The notes under the pieces are model-generated. The model was not told where the DNA came from. It worked only from the letters and a program-made list of their open reading frames with translations, and searched no databases. A program made the translations under genes and the position numbers. A stretch of 64,000 nt of DNA from MED-G105 sp039814575 (GTDB lineage Bacteria > Pseudomonadota > Alphaproteobacteria > Caulobacterales > Parvularculaceae). Below, one piece after another: positions 8,390 through 18,117 of this stretch; position 1 is the stretch's first letter; each line of letters opens with the position of its first letter. The stretch is from assembly GCA_039814575.1 (NCBI GenBank), contig JBCCAY010000002.1, forward strand, positions 62,001-126,000, read 5' to 3'.

Positions 8390-9375
8390 GCGTCAGGTCT
8401 CCAGCCGGGCCGTCGTTCATCAAGAAGTCCGAGTATCGTCGTTTTCAGTGCGGGCCCCGCCGTGATATGCATGCTTACGGGCAAAACTGCAATATTTTGG
8501 CGTTGATCGGGGGATAAGCGGACACTGTCTTTTTCCGTTGTGATGAGTTGGACACCCGTTTTTTCGGCTTTCGACTTTAGGGTTCTAATTTCCTGATCCG
8601 TAAACGGATGGTGGTCGGGAAATTCGATAAAGTCATGGACGTCATATCCCGCTTCTTTCAGAGTGGCTGCGAACCGGTGCGGCCGGCCGACGCCGCAAAA
8701 TGCGAGCACGGGGCCTATCTGGGCGGCTGACGCCAAGGCTTCTTGCGTCGGCGCCAGGCGTGCATCGCGACCGATCGTTACAACCACGTCGGCGCGCGCT
8801 TCAGCGCGCGGGGACGGCTCACGGTAAGGACCGGCGGGGAAAACGGAGGCATTCGCCGGCGGTGTTTCGCTCTTAAGTAAAACTGTAACGTCCTTGGCGA
8901 GCGTTGGATTTTGAAAGCCGTCATCCATGATAATGAGCTGTGCGCCGTTTGAGACGGCGAGGCGCGCGCCCTCTGGTCGGTTTTTGGAGACAATTGTCGG
9001 GCCGGTTCGCGCCAATAAGAGCGCTTCGTCGCCGACATCGCGCGCCGTTGCTCTGGTCTCGACACGGACGGGACCACGCAGCGCGCCGCCATAGCCGCGC
9101 GTCAAGAACGCGATAGGGCCGACTTCCGGCTCCAGCAGCTGTTTCAGCGCAATAGCGAAGGGCGTTTTACCAACACCGCCAAGCGTCGCATTGCCGATAC
9201 AGATGACCGGTATGTCGGCGGTGATCGGTTTTGTCGCCAAGGCGCGCGCGCGCTGCGCGGCGTCATAAATTATCGCGGCGGGTGTCAGTAAGGCCCTTGC
9301 AAGGCTTGCTGCAAGGCCGGCCTCTCGCCAGAACCAGGGCTCGTCCCCTAACCGCACAGGCGCGTCGTTCTTCAT
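8386..9375 (-). CDS. lpxK: Tetraacyldisaccharide 4'-kinase
   Basis: LpxK phosphorylates the 4' position of the lipid A disaccharide using ATP at the inner membrane. The family P-loop is present as GNATLGGVGKTPF, and the IIMDDGFQNP segment and the late TTEKDSVRL motif are clear. I chose ATG 9375, which gives 329 residues starting MKNDAPV directly before the conserved EPWFW block. An ATG-less extension to 9549 would add 58 basic residues and overlap waaA by over 100 bases. It sits between waaA and the acyltransferase, the normal lipid A order. Confidence 0.95.
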   Translation of the reverse strand: MKNDAPVRLGDEPWFWREAGLAASLARALLTPAAIIYDAAQRARALATKPITADIPVICIGNATLGGVGKTPFAIALKQLLEPEVGPIAFLTRGYGGALRGPVRVETRATARDVGDEALLLARTGPTIVSKNRPEGARLAVSNGAQLIIMDDGFQNPTLAKDVTVLLKSETPPANASVFPAGPYREPSPRAEARADVVVTIGRDARLAPTQEALASAAQIGPVLAFCGVGRPHRFAATLKEAGYDVHDFIEFPDHHPFTDQEIRTLKSKAEKTGVQLITTEKDSVRLSPDQRQNIAVLPVSMHITAGPALKTTILGLLDERRPGWRPDA

Positions 9376-9427
9376 GGGAAAATGATTGGGAGGCGGAGTG
9401 TCCAATGTCACGCCGGGTCTCGTGAGC

Positions 9428-10837
9428 CTAAGAGACGGAGGCCGGTAACCGGCGTAAGATGTCGTCGGCGACATGCGCAAGCGTTTTTTCGGCGCTCGCT
9501 TCGGCGGCGCTTTGGGCGGCGCGCGCCATTGCTGCGCGGGTTTTTTCATCCTTTAGAAGTCTGCGAACGGACGTCGCGAGGTCGCGTTCATTGCGAACAA
9601 GCGCCGCCCCGCCGCCTTGGCGCATGTCGGCGTAGGTCTCCACGAAGTTGAAAATGTGCGGGCCGTGCAAAATCGCACATCCGAGCCGCGCAGGTTCTAG
9701 GGGATTGTGTCCGCCCTTTTTAATTAAGCTGCCGCCGACAAAGGCGACGGAAGACAGTCGATAGAAAAGCCCAAGTTCGCCGAGCGTATCGGCGATATAA
9801 ATTTCTGTCGACGGATCAAAGCCGGCTTTTTGGGACCGACGTTGGCCGGTGCGGCTCGCCGCGCGCACGAGGTCCATCGTTTCTTCGCCGCGGGTTGGGT
9901 GGCGCGGCGCGATAATGGTCAAAAGATCTGGAAACTCTGCAGTGAGACGCCGGTGGGCGTCGATGATGAGTTCTTCTTCGCCTTCATGGGTGCTGGCGGC
10001 GAGCCACACCGGGCGTTGGCCGAGCATTGCTTTCGCGGCGGCGACGTCGTCGGCTTCGGCTGGTAGGGGCGGGGCGGCGTTTTTGAGGTTCCCATAGGTA
10101 GCGCCGGCCGCGCCGGATAGGCTCTCAAGGCGTTCGCGGTTTTGCCCATCTTGCGCGATGATGATGTCGAACGCCGACAATAGATATCGAATCGTATGGG
10201 GCCGCTGCGACCACGACTGGAACGAGCGCGGCGACACCCGGCCGTTTACGAGTGCCATGAAGGCGACGCTTTCGCGCGCGGCGAGCAGAAGGTTGGGCCA
10301 GAATTCTGATTCGACAAACAAGGCGCCGGTCGGGCGCCAGTGATCGAGGAAGCGGCGTACGAACGCTGGATGATCGAGCGGAATAAACTGATGGATGGCG
10401 CCGGCCGGCAGTCGCTCTTTCATCAGCGCCGCCGAGGTGACGGTGCCCGTCGTCACCAAAAACCGGATATCGGGCCTTTTTTGGGAGAGCCGCTCCACCA
10501 ACGGAATAACGGACAGCGACTCGCCGACGCTCGCGCCGTGAATCCAAATCAATGATCCGTCAGGCCGTTCGACGCTGGCTACGCCGCGGCGTTCGTCGAT
10601 GCGGTCGGGATCTTCTTTGCCGGCGTTTAGTCGACGCTCCAGGGTGAAGTTTGCGATCGGCGCGGCGGCTTTTGATAGTTTGCGGTAAGCCTTGAGACCG
10701 AACGGGGCCGATTCTGGATCGAGACTGCGGCCGTTCTGGATAGAAGTGGCGGTTGATGGCCCATTGGGCGTCGCAGTCAACTCCTCTGTGGGGGGCGACG
10801 GTGAGACATTACTGGGATGATCGGGCGACAGCGGCAT
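9428..10837 (-). CDS. waaA: 3-deoxy-D-manno-octulosonic acid (KDO) transferase
   Basis: WaaA (KdtA) adds KDO to lipid IVA at the cytoplasmic face of the inner membrane. The family N-terminal motif is present as IWIHGASVGESLSVIPL, followed by VESEFWPNLL, and a C-terminal GT30 donor domain with APRHPTR and VGGSLIKKGGHNPLEPA. I chose ATG 10837 (469 residues), 14 bases after the stop of the upstream acyltransferase gene. A GTG at 10957 would overlap that gene by 104 bases. Even so, the first 50 residues, rich in Pro, Ser and Thr, are an unusual extension. Confidence 0.95.
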   Translation of the reverse strand: MPLSPDHPSNVSPSPPTEELTATPNGPSTATSIQNGRSLDPESAPFGLKAYRKLSKAAAPIANFTLERRLNAGKEDPDRIDERRGVASVERPDGSLIWIHGASVGESLSVIPLVERLSQKRPDIRFLVTTGTVTSAALMKERLPAGAIHQFIPLDHPAFVRRFLDHWRPTGALFVESEFWPNLLLAARESVAFMALVNGRVSPRSFQSWSQRPHTIRYLLSAFDIIIAQDGQNRERLESLSGAAGATYGNLKNAAPPLPAEADDVAAAKAMLGQRPVWLAASTHEGEEELIIDAHRRLTAEFPDLLTIIAPRHPTRGEETMDLVRAASRTGQRRSQKAGFDPSTEIYIADTLGELGLFYRLSSVAFVGGSLIKKGGHNPLEPARLGCAILHGPHIFNFVETYADMRQGGGAALVRNERDLATSVRRLLKDEKTRAAMARAAQSAAEASAEKTLAHVADDILRRLPASVS

Positions 10838-10853
10838 TGTAATGAGGCGCACT

Positions 10854-11687
10854 TTATCGTTGAGGTTCGGGGTTCGCCGCGGCTGTTTTTTGTAACCGGC
10901 CGCTCGATACGCCTTGGCTCGGTGCGCCTTGGCTTGATGCGCCGCCGCGTCGCTCACGTGGCGCGACGAGGTCTTCAGCTTCCTGCACGACCTTGGCTAG
11001 CGCGACTTCTAGAGTGTGGCGCGCCGTCGCGACGGCCTCTGGGTCGTTCAACTCACCGATAGCAATGGGCGGTCCGGCGACAGCGGCGATTTTTGAAAAC
11101 GGCAAGACCAATAGGAACCGATCCCATGTGTTGAGGCGTTTAGCGCGCGAGGCGGCGCAGGCGACGGGAATAATTGGCGCGCCGGTCATTGCCGCGAGGC
11201 GAATAATGCCGATTTGCGCTTTTTCTGCGGGCCCGCGCGGCCCGTCTGGTGTGACGCCGACGACTTCGCCATTTTCAATTGCGTCTATCATCTGGCCAAC
11301 GGCGCGCGCGCCGCTTTTGTTTTTGAAGGTTTTCTTCGCGTTCGCCGTTGATCCCCGAACGAACCCGATGTCGAAGCCCTTCACCGCCGAAGCGATGATT
11401 TCACCGTCGCGGTGGGTTGAGATGAGCATACGAAACGGCCGTGAGACTTCCTTGCGAACGGCCGGCGCCATGAGGAGGCGCGCATGCCAGAACGCGATAA
11501 TGAAGCCGCGTTGATCGGCGTTCTCCAAGGCGCGCACATTGTCTACGCCGACGACGGTGATCTTCGACGTCGCTTGAACAAGCCGAATGTAAAACGCAAC
11601 GAGGCGGCTCGCCGCTTTCGCCGCGAAAGCGCTCTTTGCGAAGCGTTTGAGTGGGGCCGCCGCCGGAAGAGCTGTCAACAAAGGCAT
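10854..11687 (-). CDS. DUF374 lysophospholipid acyltransferase-like protein
   Basis: This 277-residue acyltransferase-fold protein carries DUF374 features: IAFWHARLLM, ISTHRDGEIIA, VRGSTANAKK and GVTPDGPRGPAEKAQIG. It regularly precedes waaA in alphaproteobacteria and is thought to act in outer-membrane lipid assembly; its exact substrate is not established. Residues after about 245 form a low-complexity tail (GGASSQGAPSQGVSSG). It is the first gene of the lipid A operon, with the stop just before the waaA start. Confidence 0.9.
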   Translation of the reverse strand: MPLLTALPAAAPLKRFAKSAFAAKAASRLVAFYIRLVQATSKITVVGVDNVRALENADQRGFIIAFWHARLLMAPAVRKEVSRPFRMLISTHRDGEIIASAVKGFDIGFVRGSTANAKKTFKNKSGARAVGQMIDAIENGEVVGVTPDGPRGPAEKAQIGIIRLAAMTGAPIIPVACAASRAKRLNTWDRFLLVLPFSKIAAVAGPPIAIGELNDPEAVATARHTLEVALAKVVQEAEDLVAPRERRGGASSQGAPSQGVSSGRLQKTAAANPEPQR

Positions 11688-11937
11688 GAGTTTTTAATCT
11701 TCCGGCCGGTTAATCGACGGCGCTTACGCCAAGTGCGGGTAAGCTAACTAAGAGGCCCGTTTTGCGGCGTCAGCCGGCGTGGACCGAGCGATCGTTCTTT
11801 TAGCGTTCGCCTTATAGCGCTAAGGCGAGAATTCAATAAAAATCCATCGTCCCGCCAATGACTTGCGCCGTCGAGGACGATTGGCGCAATACATCAATAT
11901 ACGCTTTTCCGCCGATTGAAATAGGGGTGAGTTCGCC

Positions 11938-13755
11938 ATGGGCGACGCCGTCGACAGCATGGACAAAAATAAGCCCGCAGACGCCTCGTCGGCGCATTTG
12001 GCGACGCGGTTGTGGCGCACGTATCTGCGTCCCTATCGCGGTAAATTGGCGGGCTCGCTTGCGGCCATGGCGGCGTATTCAGCGTCGATGAGCGCGATTC
12101 CGGTGGGCGTTGAGCTGATCAATTCGACGTTTACCGGCGAGGTCCGGGCCGTCGGCTTGCCGCGTGTTCCGGCTCTTGAAGCCTTGAGCGTCGTTTTTTG
12201 GGGGCCGGTCCTCATCGTGCTTCTCGGATCGGCGAACGCTGCAGCGCAATATCTTCATGCCCGCTTGTCCGCGTCAGCGGCATTGGCGGCGCTCACGGAT
12301 ATGCAGCGGGATTTCTATGACAAGCTGGTGCGGATTGATGACGGGCAATTGCGGGCGCTCGGCACCGGGCAGACCGTCGCCCGGCTCACCAATGACGTAA
12401 CGGTGCTGCGCGAGACACTGACGCGCGCCTCAAACGCGGTGCGCGACCTCCTCACGCTCGTCGCGCTCTTGGGGCTCATGCTGTTTTACGATTGGGCCTT
12501 ATTTTTGGTGGTGTTCACTGTCTTCCCCGCGCTTGGATGGCCCGTTGTTTTTATTGGCAAGAAGTTACGGCGCTTGTCGAAAGAGGCGCAAGATCAAGCC
12601 GGCGACATCGCCGGCCTTGGCGCGGAAGCCGTCGCCGGCGGGCGCGTCATCCGCGCCTATGGGTTAGAAAGTCCGGCCACGGATCAGGCCGGGCGGGTTT
12701 TTGAGAAGCGCCGCCGCGTGCTCATGGGCATGGCGCACCTGAAAGCTCTGAACGAACCCTTCATTTTCTTCATCGCGTCGATCGCTATCGCCATCGTGAC
12801 GGCGGTGGTCGCTGTGCGCATCGAAGCCGGCGCGCTCGGTATTCCCGAACTTGTCTCGTTCATTGTCACCTTGCTTTTGCTGTCGCAGCCGGCGCGCGGT
12901 CTTTCGACGATGAACGCGGTTGCGCAAGAGGGCTTCGGCGCGTTTGAACGCTTGCTCGCGGTGATCGACGCGGAGCCGACTATCCACGATAAGCCTGGAA
13001 CGGCGGCCTTAGCGCCGAGCGGCGGCGCGATCCGTTTCCGGAATGTTTCGTTTTCCTATGATGACGGTCCGGCGGCTGTCAGCGACGTCGACATGGAGAT
13101 TCCCGGCGGCGCATCCGTCGCGCTTGTCGGCGAATCTGGCGCCGGCAAATCGACGATCTTTAACCTGTTATTGCGCTTTTATGAGCCGAACGCCGGCGCA
13201 ATCGAGATCGACGGACGGGCGACCGACGCGGTCACATTGCGGTCCTTGCGCGCGGCCGTTGCGGTCGTCAGCCAAGAGACGATCCTTTTCAACGACACCG
13301 TTCGCGCCAACATCGGCTTCGGTCGGCTTGGCGCATCTAACGATGAGATCGAAGCGGCGGCAAAGAACGCGGCGGCGCATGATTTTATTATGTCATTGCC
13401 CGACGGTTATGAGACCCAGGTCGGCGAGGCGGGACTTCGCCTGTCTGGCGGGCAACGCCAGCGCATCGCCATCGCGCGCGCCTTTCTGAAGGACGCGCCT
13501 ATTCTTTTGCTCGATGAGGCGACGTCTGCGTTGGACGCGGAAACAGAACGGCAAGTCCAGGCGGCGCTCGCCAAGCTGAGCGAAGGGCGCACCACATTGG
13601 TCATCGCCCACCGCTTAGCGACGGTGAAAGGGGCCGACCGCATCATCGTCATGGACAAAGGCCGGATCGTGCAAACGGGCGATCATGACAGCCTCGCGCG
13701 CGAGGTCGGCGCTTACCGTCAATTGGCGGCTTTGCAGTTTGGCGCTGCAGAATAA
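11938..13755 (+). CDS. MsbA-like ABC exporter (fused membrane and ATPase domains)
   Basis: The 605-residue half-transporter has six transmembrane helices in residues about 30-330 and an intact nucleotide-binding domain: Walker A GESGAGKST at 398-406, signature LSGGQRQRIAIARA, Walker B ILLLDEATSALD and the H-loop VIAHR. It works as a homodimer, and the MsbA subfamily flips lipid A. The divergent lipid A/KDO operon next door supports that role. The ATG at 11938 follows GGGGTGAG. Other exporters of this class look alike, so msbA itself is not assigned. Confidence 0.9.
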   Translation: MGDAVDSMDKNKPADASSAHLATRLWRTYLRPYRGKLAGSLAAMAAYSASMSAIPVGVELINSTFTGEVRAVGLPRVPALEALSVVFWGPVLIVLLGSANAAAQYLHARLSASAALAALTDMQRDFYDKLVRIDDGQLRALGTGQTVARLTNDVTVLRETLTRASNAVRDLLTLVALLGLMLFYDWALFLVVFTVFPALGWPVVFIGKKLRRLSKEAQDQAGDIAGLGAEAVAGGRVIRAYGLESPATDQAGRVFEKRRRVLMGMAHLKALNEPFIFFIASIAIAIVTAVVAVRIEAGALGIPELVSFIVTLLLLSQPARGLSTMNAVAQEGFGAFERLLAVIDAEPTIHDKPGTAALAPSGGAIRFRNVSFSYDDGPAAVSDVDMEIPGGASVALVGESGAGKSTIFNLLLRFYEPNAGAIEIDGRATDAVTLRSLRAAVAVVSQETILFNDTVRANIGFGRLGASNDEIEAAAKNAAAHDFIMSLPDGYETQVGEAGLRLSGGQRQRIAIARAFLKDAPILLLDEATSALDAETERQVQAALAKLSEGRTTLVIAHRLATVKGADRIIVMDKGRIVQTGDHDSLAREVGAYRQLAALQFGAAE

Positions 13756-13891
13756 ATCTATTGTCGTCGGCGATGATTTTGTTTGCGATTTCCTTTTCGG
13801 AGCGCGGGGTGATTAATAGATTTTGGGGATGGAATGCCTAAAGCCCCGATGCTAAGTGGCGGTTACGGCGAAATGAAAGAGGACCCTAAGC

Positions 13892-15634
13892 ATGACAAAC
13901 AGAAGATTGTTTTCAGTGCGCCTGTTGTCAGCATTCTTCGTATCGGTTTTCTTTTTTACGGCCAGTTTCACCGCCGCCTTTGCTGCGAATAACAATACGC
14001 TAGCGCCGACGGATCAACAAAAACAACTTGTGGTCGAGGCTCTTGAATCTCGGGTCAAGCCCGGCGGTCCTGGGGGCGTCATCGGCGTTTATCAAAACGG
14101 TGTTCCGCTTGTGGTTAAAGCGGCGGGGCTCGCCGATCTAGAACAGAATATTCCAATCACTGAGAACACCATTTTTCATGTGGCGAGCGTCTCAAAGCAA
14201 TTCACTGGATTCGCCGTTGCATTGCTCGCCCAAGAACGAAAGATCGATTTAGACGCCGATATTCGTGACTATCTTCCGTATGTCCCAGATTTTGGCGCGA
14301 CGATTACGGTGCGTCATCTTCTCCACAATATGAGCGGTTTGCGCGACCAATGGGACCTTTTTGAGTTCGGCGGCCAAAGTTACGAAGGCATTCTACGCCA
14401 GCAGCAGATTCTTAATATGGTGGCGCGTCAACAGGCGCTGAATTTCGCGCCGGGCGATCAATATATTTACTCAAATACGGGTTGGACCTTGCTCGCTGAT
14501 TTGGTTGCACGGGTTTCTGGGCAGTCCTTTGCAATGTTCACGAAGGAGCGCATTTTTGACCCTTTGGAGATGGAGCGTTCCTTCTTCTATGATGATGTCC
14601 ACCAGATTGTTCCGAACCGTGCGCATTCATATTCTTTTGACGAAAAACCAGAAAGCTTCCGTCGTGAACTCTTAAACTTTGAAACTGTGGGCGCTACGAG
14701 TTTACACACGACGGTTGACGATCTTGGGCGATGGGCGGCGAATTTCACGTCGCCCGTCGTCGGTGACGCGGCGCTCCTCGAAACTGTCCTAACGACTGGA
14801 AAACTTAATGATGGCGCCGATACTGACTATGCTTTTGGTCTGCGTCGTGTCGAGCATGGGGATCGCGTCTTGTTTCAACATGGCGGCTCTGACGCCGGGT
14901 TTCGTTCGCTCGTAGCGTTCGAACCGGCGACCGGCCTGGCGTTGGCGATCATCACGAACGAGGGCGAAACGCTGTCACCCTATGACATAGCCGAGGATTT
15001 GATTGCTGTCGTCTTTGGCGAAGTCGCCCTAAAACCGGGCGTGGCAGAAGCGGTTTTTCCCGCTAACGTGCGGCGCGCGGTTGTTGGAACGTATCTGAAC
15101 GACACGCGCCCGGCATTGGTCATCAAGCGCAAGGGCCGCGGTGTAACGTTGTCAGAAGGCGTTGGAGACCCCGAGCCGACATTAATGACATACCGCGCCA
15201 ACGGGTCTTTCGACGATGGTAGTCCCCAATGGGGTTACTACAATATTTTGTAGGACGACGATGGCGCCGTTGCCGCGGTCGAGCTTGTCGACGTTTATGG
15301 CGGCAATCGTCGCACGCGCTATGGCAGGGCCGATGGCGGGCAATCCCCGAAGATGAATAGGCGCGCATTGGAATCGCTTGCCGGCGACTATAGATCGTCA
15401 GAATTGGATGCAACCTACACCGTATCGCCAATGGAGAACGGTGTATTCCTAACGGGGCTGTGGATGCCGGCGCCGATGCCGCTGACCGTTTCCGGTATTG
15501 ATCGCTTCGATTTTGCGGATTGGGGTTTAGTCTTGCGCTTTGTGCGCGACGATGATGGTGCGCCGGTCGCTTTTATGTTGAGCAGCGAACGGGCGGTGAA
15601 CGTCCGTTTTGATCGTTTTGACAGCGATCAATGA
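13892..15634 (+). pseudogene. Serine hydrolase (beta-lactamase fold) gene interrupted by an in-frame TAG
   Basis: The first 453 codons encode a secreted class C beta-lactamase/penicillin-binding-like hydrolase. It has a signal peptide, the nucleophile motif SVSK in HVASVSKQF, a YSN motif (YIYSNTGW) and an HGG triad (FQHGGSDAG). TAG at 15251-15253 stops translation, but the same frame stays open for 126 more codons (15254-15631, then TGA). Those codons read as ordinary domain sequence (VYGGNRRTRYG, LAGDYRSSELDATYTV), like the lipocalin-type C-terminal domains of this family. It is a recent nonsense mutation, a read-through product or a sequencing error. The catalytic domain itself is complete, so the truncated product might still work. 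Confidence 0.8.
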
Positions 15635-15670
15635 TCTCTAAAGCCGACAATAGGCGTGCGCCTAACCTGC

Positions 15671-16363
15671 TTATTCTCTTCGGAGAATGCGCTCTGTCAG
15701 CAGTGTCCCCCACCAAGACGCCTGGAAGTCTTTCTTTACCGCGACGGGATCATAGTCCGTATCAACCCAATTGAAGAAGGCGTCCACGTCATTAAGGGCG
15801 ACGCCGTGTTCTTTTGCGTGCTTTAGGTAAAGGTCGAACGCGTAATCGATGACGCCGGTTTTGCCTTGGCGCACATGGCCGTAGCGCCAGGAAAGTTGAT
15901 CAAGCGCTTCGTTTAATGGCCGTCTCTCATGCAAGAAAAGATAGAGCGTCGCCATCAGCCCGGCGCGGTCAGCGCCTGACTTGCAATGCATCATGGCCGG
16001 GTATTCAATCCGTTCAAAGAGCGCCCGCGCGCTCTGCAATATCTCTTTGGATGGCGCGTCGCGCGAGAACACGCGGAACGTTTCAAGCGCAAGCCCCTCG
16101 CGCGCGCACGCCTCTTCTTCGAGAAAGAGATAGCCCGACGGCATGTCGCCGCGCAGATTGATGATTGTTTTGACGCCCTTGTCTTTCCAACGAGCGAGAC
16201 GCCGCGGCCCCGGTTGATAGGAACGCCAAACCTTCCCCGGCGCTATTTCATGGGTGTTGTCGTAAAACGATCTTAATAGTCCGTGGTCGGCGAAGATGAG
16301 CCCCGCCCAAGCCCGGCGGCGCCCCGCCGGCGTTTGGAACGCCTCGCGCGTCAGGGTTTGCAT
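15671..16363 (-). CDS. Tyrosine/dual-specificity protein phosphatase
   Basis: The 230-residue protein has the cysteine phosphatase signature HCKSGADR (H-C-x5-R) in MMHCKSGADRAGLMATLY, which gives the catalytic Cys and the phosphate-binding Arg. An upstream TIINLRGDMPSGY segment contains the general-acid region. The substrate is unknown. It could be a phosphoprotein or a small phosphate ester. It is the last gene of a minus-strand run with DUF4170, PmbA and an amidotransferase, 40 bases after the DUF4170 gene. Confidence 0.88.
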   Translation of the reverse strand: MQTLTREAFQTPAGRRRAWAGLIFADHGLLRSFYDNTHEIAPGKVWRSYQPGPRRLARWKDKGVKTIINLRGDMPSGYLFLEEEACAREGLALETFRVFSRDAPSKEILQSARALFERIEYPAMMHCKSGADRAGLMATLYLFLHERRPLNEALDQLSWRYGHVRQGKTGVIDYAFDLYLKHAKEHGVALNDVDAFFNWVDTDYDPVAVKKDFQASWWGTLLTERILRRE

Positions 16364-16403
16364 CTCGCCTCCAGGCTCTTAAGGGATCGCGTCGTATACC
16401 GCG

Positions 16404-16637
16404 CTAGAACTTTCCGTCCCCGTCAGGGTCAAGCAGCTTGTGCATGTGGACGATGAAATAGCGCATTTGCGCGTTGTCGACGGTCGCTTGCGCTTTGGCG
16501 CGCCAGGCGCGTTCTGCTTCGGCGTAGTTCGGATAGATGCCGACAATGTCGAGCGCGTCGAGATCTTTGAATTGAACGTCTTCGAGATTTTCCAATTCGC
16601 CGCCGAAAACCATATGCAGAAGTTGTTTTTCCGTCAT
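16404..16637 (-). CDS. DUF4170 protein
   Basis: This 77-residue protein belongs to the DUF4170 family, small alphaproteobacterial proteins usually encoded within or beside the KDO/lipid A cluster; their function is unknown. The visible core is HMVFGGELENLE, VGIYPNYAEAERAWRAKAQ and the end MRYFIVHMHKLLDP. It starts 25 bases after the pmbA stop. Elsewhere it usually sits directly before the DUF374-waaA-lpxK genes; here an exporter and a hydrolase gene lie between. Confidence 0.88.
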   Translation of the reverse strand: MTEKQLLHMVFGGELENLEDVQFKDLDALDIVGIYPNYAEAERAWRAKAQATVDNAQMRYFIVHMHKLLDPDGDGKF

Positions 16638-16662
16638 GTCGTGCGCTCCGAGGAAAGGCTGT

Positions 16663-18006
16663 TTAATCGCCGGCGATCGTCATCTTGCCGACGCCTAATG
16701 TGGGCGCGTTCGTCGCGCCGCGAAACTCTAGATCGTCGGCGGGCTTTAACGCCTTGAACATGTCGAGGAGATTGCCGGCAATCGTGATCTCGTTCACCGG
16801 ATAGGCGAGGGCGCCGTCTTCGATCCAATAGCCCGAACAGCCGACGGAGTAATCGCCGGTATTGGGGTTCACTTGCGGGCCGAACATTTCCGACACGAGA
16901 AGGCCTTCGCCCGCCTCGGCGATCAGCGCGTCATAAGGTGTCGCGCCGGCGGTCAGATAAGCGTTTGTCGTCGACGCGCCCGGCGCTCCGCCGGCGCCGC
17001 GCGTCGCCCGGCCGTTTGTTTCTAGATCCAATTGCCGGGCATGGGTTGAGTTCATGATCCAGGTCGTCAAAACGCCCTGGTCGATGAGCTTCAGCGCTTC
17101 GGGTTTCACGCCTTCGCCGTCGAAGGGTCGCGAGCCGTGTCCGCGTTTGATGAACGGATCGTCGATAATGTCGATGTTTTCGGGGAATAATTGTTCGCCC
17201 ATTTTATCTTTGAGGAAACTAACGCCGCGGGCGATCGCGCCGCCGTTTATCGCGCCCGTTAGATGCCCGACGATCGACGGGGACAATCGCTTGTCGAAGA
17301 TCACCGGCGCTTGTCGGCTTTTTATTTTGCGCGGTGATAACCGCCGGACGGCGCGCTCGCCGGCGCTGACGCCGATTGCGTCGGGCGCGCGCATGTCGCC
17401 GTAATGGGTTTTGGAATCATAATCATAGTCGCGTTCCATGCCGTTCGCGTCTTCCGCGAGAACGCTCACCGACACCGAGTGGCTGGCGCCGCCGGACGTT
17501 CCGAAAAACCCATGCGACGTCATTAGCCATTTGCGGCCCTCGCCATAGCTCGCGCCGGCGCCGGAGGAATTGGCGACGCCTTTTACGGCGAGCGCGGCTT
17601 CTTCGCATTGGCGCGCGCGCTCTTTCAGGGCGTCCGTACCCGGATCGTCAAAATCGCCGAGATCGAGATCGGGGAAGGGCGCTTTTGCGAGCCGATCCTT
17701 AGGAGCGAGGCCCACGAACGGGTCTTCCGGCGCGGCTTTCGCCATGGCGGCGCAGCGTTCTACGAGTTCCGCGACGTCGGCTTTGTCGGTTTTCGTCGTC
17801 GAAATACTCGCGGCGCGTTTGCCGAAGATGAGCCTGACGCCAAGGTCGAGGGATTCGGAGCGTTCGACGTCTTCAAGCGCGCCGAGGCGCCAAGAAACGC
17901 CGTGGGAAACGCCATTGAAGAGGATCGCGTCGGCGGCGTCAGCGCCGCTTTTGCGCGCCTGGTCGATGAGGGAAGAGAGAAGGTCTGAAGCTTGTGAATC
18001 GTCCAT
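16663..18006 (-). CDS. pmbA: TldE/PmbA-family metalloprotease subunit
   Basis: PmbA (TldE) pairs with TldD to form a heterodimeric peptidase that processes unfolded peptides, microcins and antitoxins. The protein lacks the TldD HExxxH zinc motif, which marks it as the E-type partner. It shows family sequences such as FDKRLSPSIVGHLTGAINGGAIARG, here as FDKRLSP and SFLKDKMGEQLFPENI, and the late VNPNTGDYSVGCSGYWIEDG region. ATG 18006 gives 447 residues, the family length; an extension to 18042 is possible. No TldD is encoded in the window. Confidence 0.93.
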   Translation of the reverse strand: MDDSQASDLLSSLIDQARKSGADAADAILFNGVSHGVSWRLGALEDVERSESLDLGVRLIFGKRAASISTTKTDKADVAELVERCAAMAKAAPEDPFVGLAPKDRLAKAPFPDLDLGDFDDPGTDALKERARQCEEAALAVKGVANSSGAGASYGEGRKWLMTSHGFFGTSGGASHSVSVSVLAEDANGMERDYDYDSKTHYGDMRAPDAIGVSAGERAVRRLSPRKIKSRQAPVIFDKRLSPSIVGHLTGAINGGAIARGVSFLKDKMGEQLFPENIDIIDDPFIKRGHGSRPFDGEGVKPEALKLIDQGVLTTWIMNSTHARQLDLETNGRATRGAGGAPGASTTNAYLTAGATPYDALIAEAGEGLLVSEMFGPQVNPNTGDYSVGCSGYWIEDGALAYPVNEITIAGNLLDMFKALKPADDLEFRGATNAPTLGVGKMTIAGD

Positions 18007-18117
18007 AGCAATTGGGATACGCGCGGCCGCGCGCCCTTGCAACTAAATGCGGCAAGCGATCACTGCAATTGAACAAGCTGACGAACGGACCGCTGCACGT
18101 CCAAGGCGTCAGCCGGC

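Noticed and set aside
9376..9549. N-terminal extension of LpxK
   Set aside because: The extra residues are basic low-complexity sequence overlapping waaA, and the ATG at 9375 directly precedes the conserved family start.
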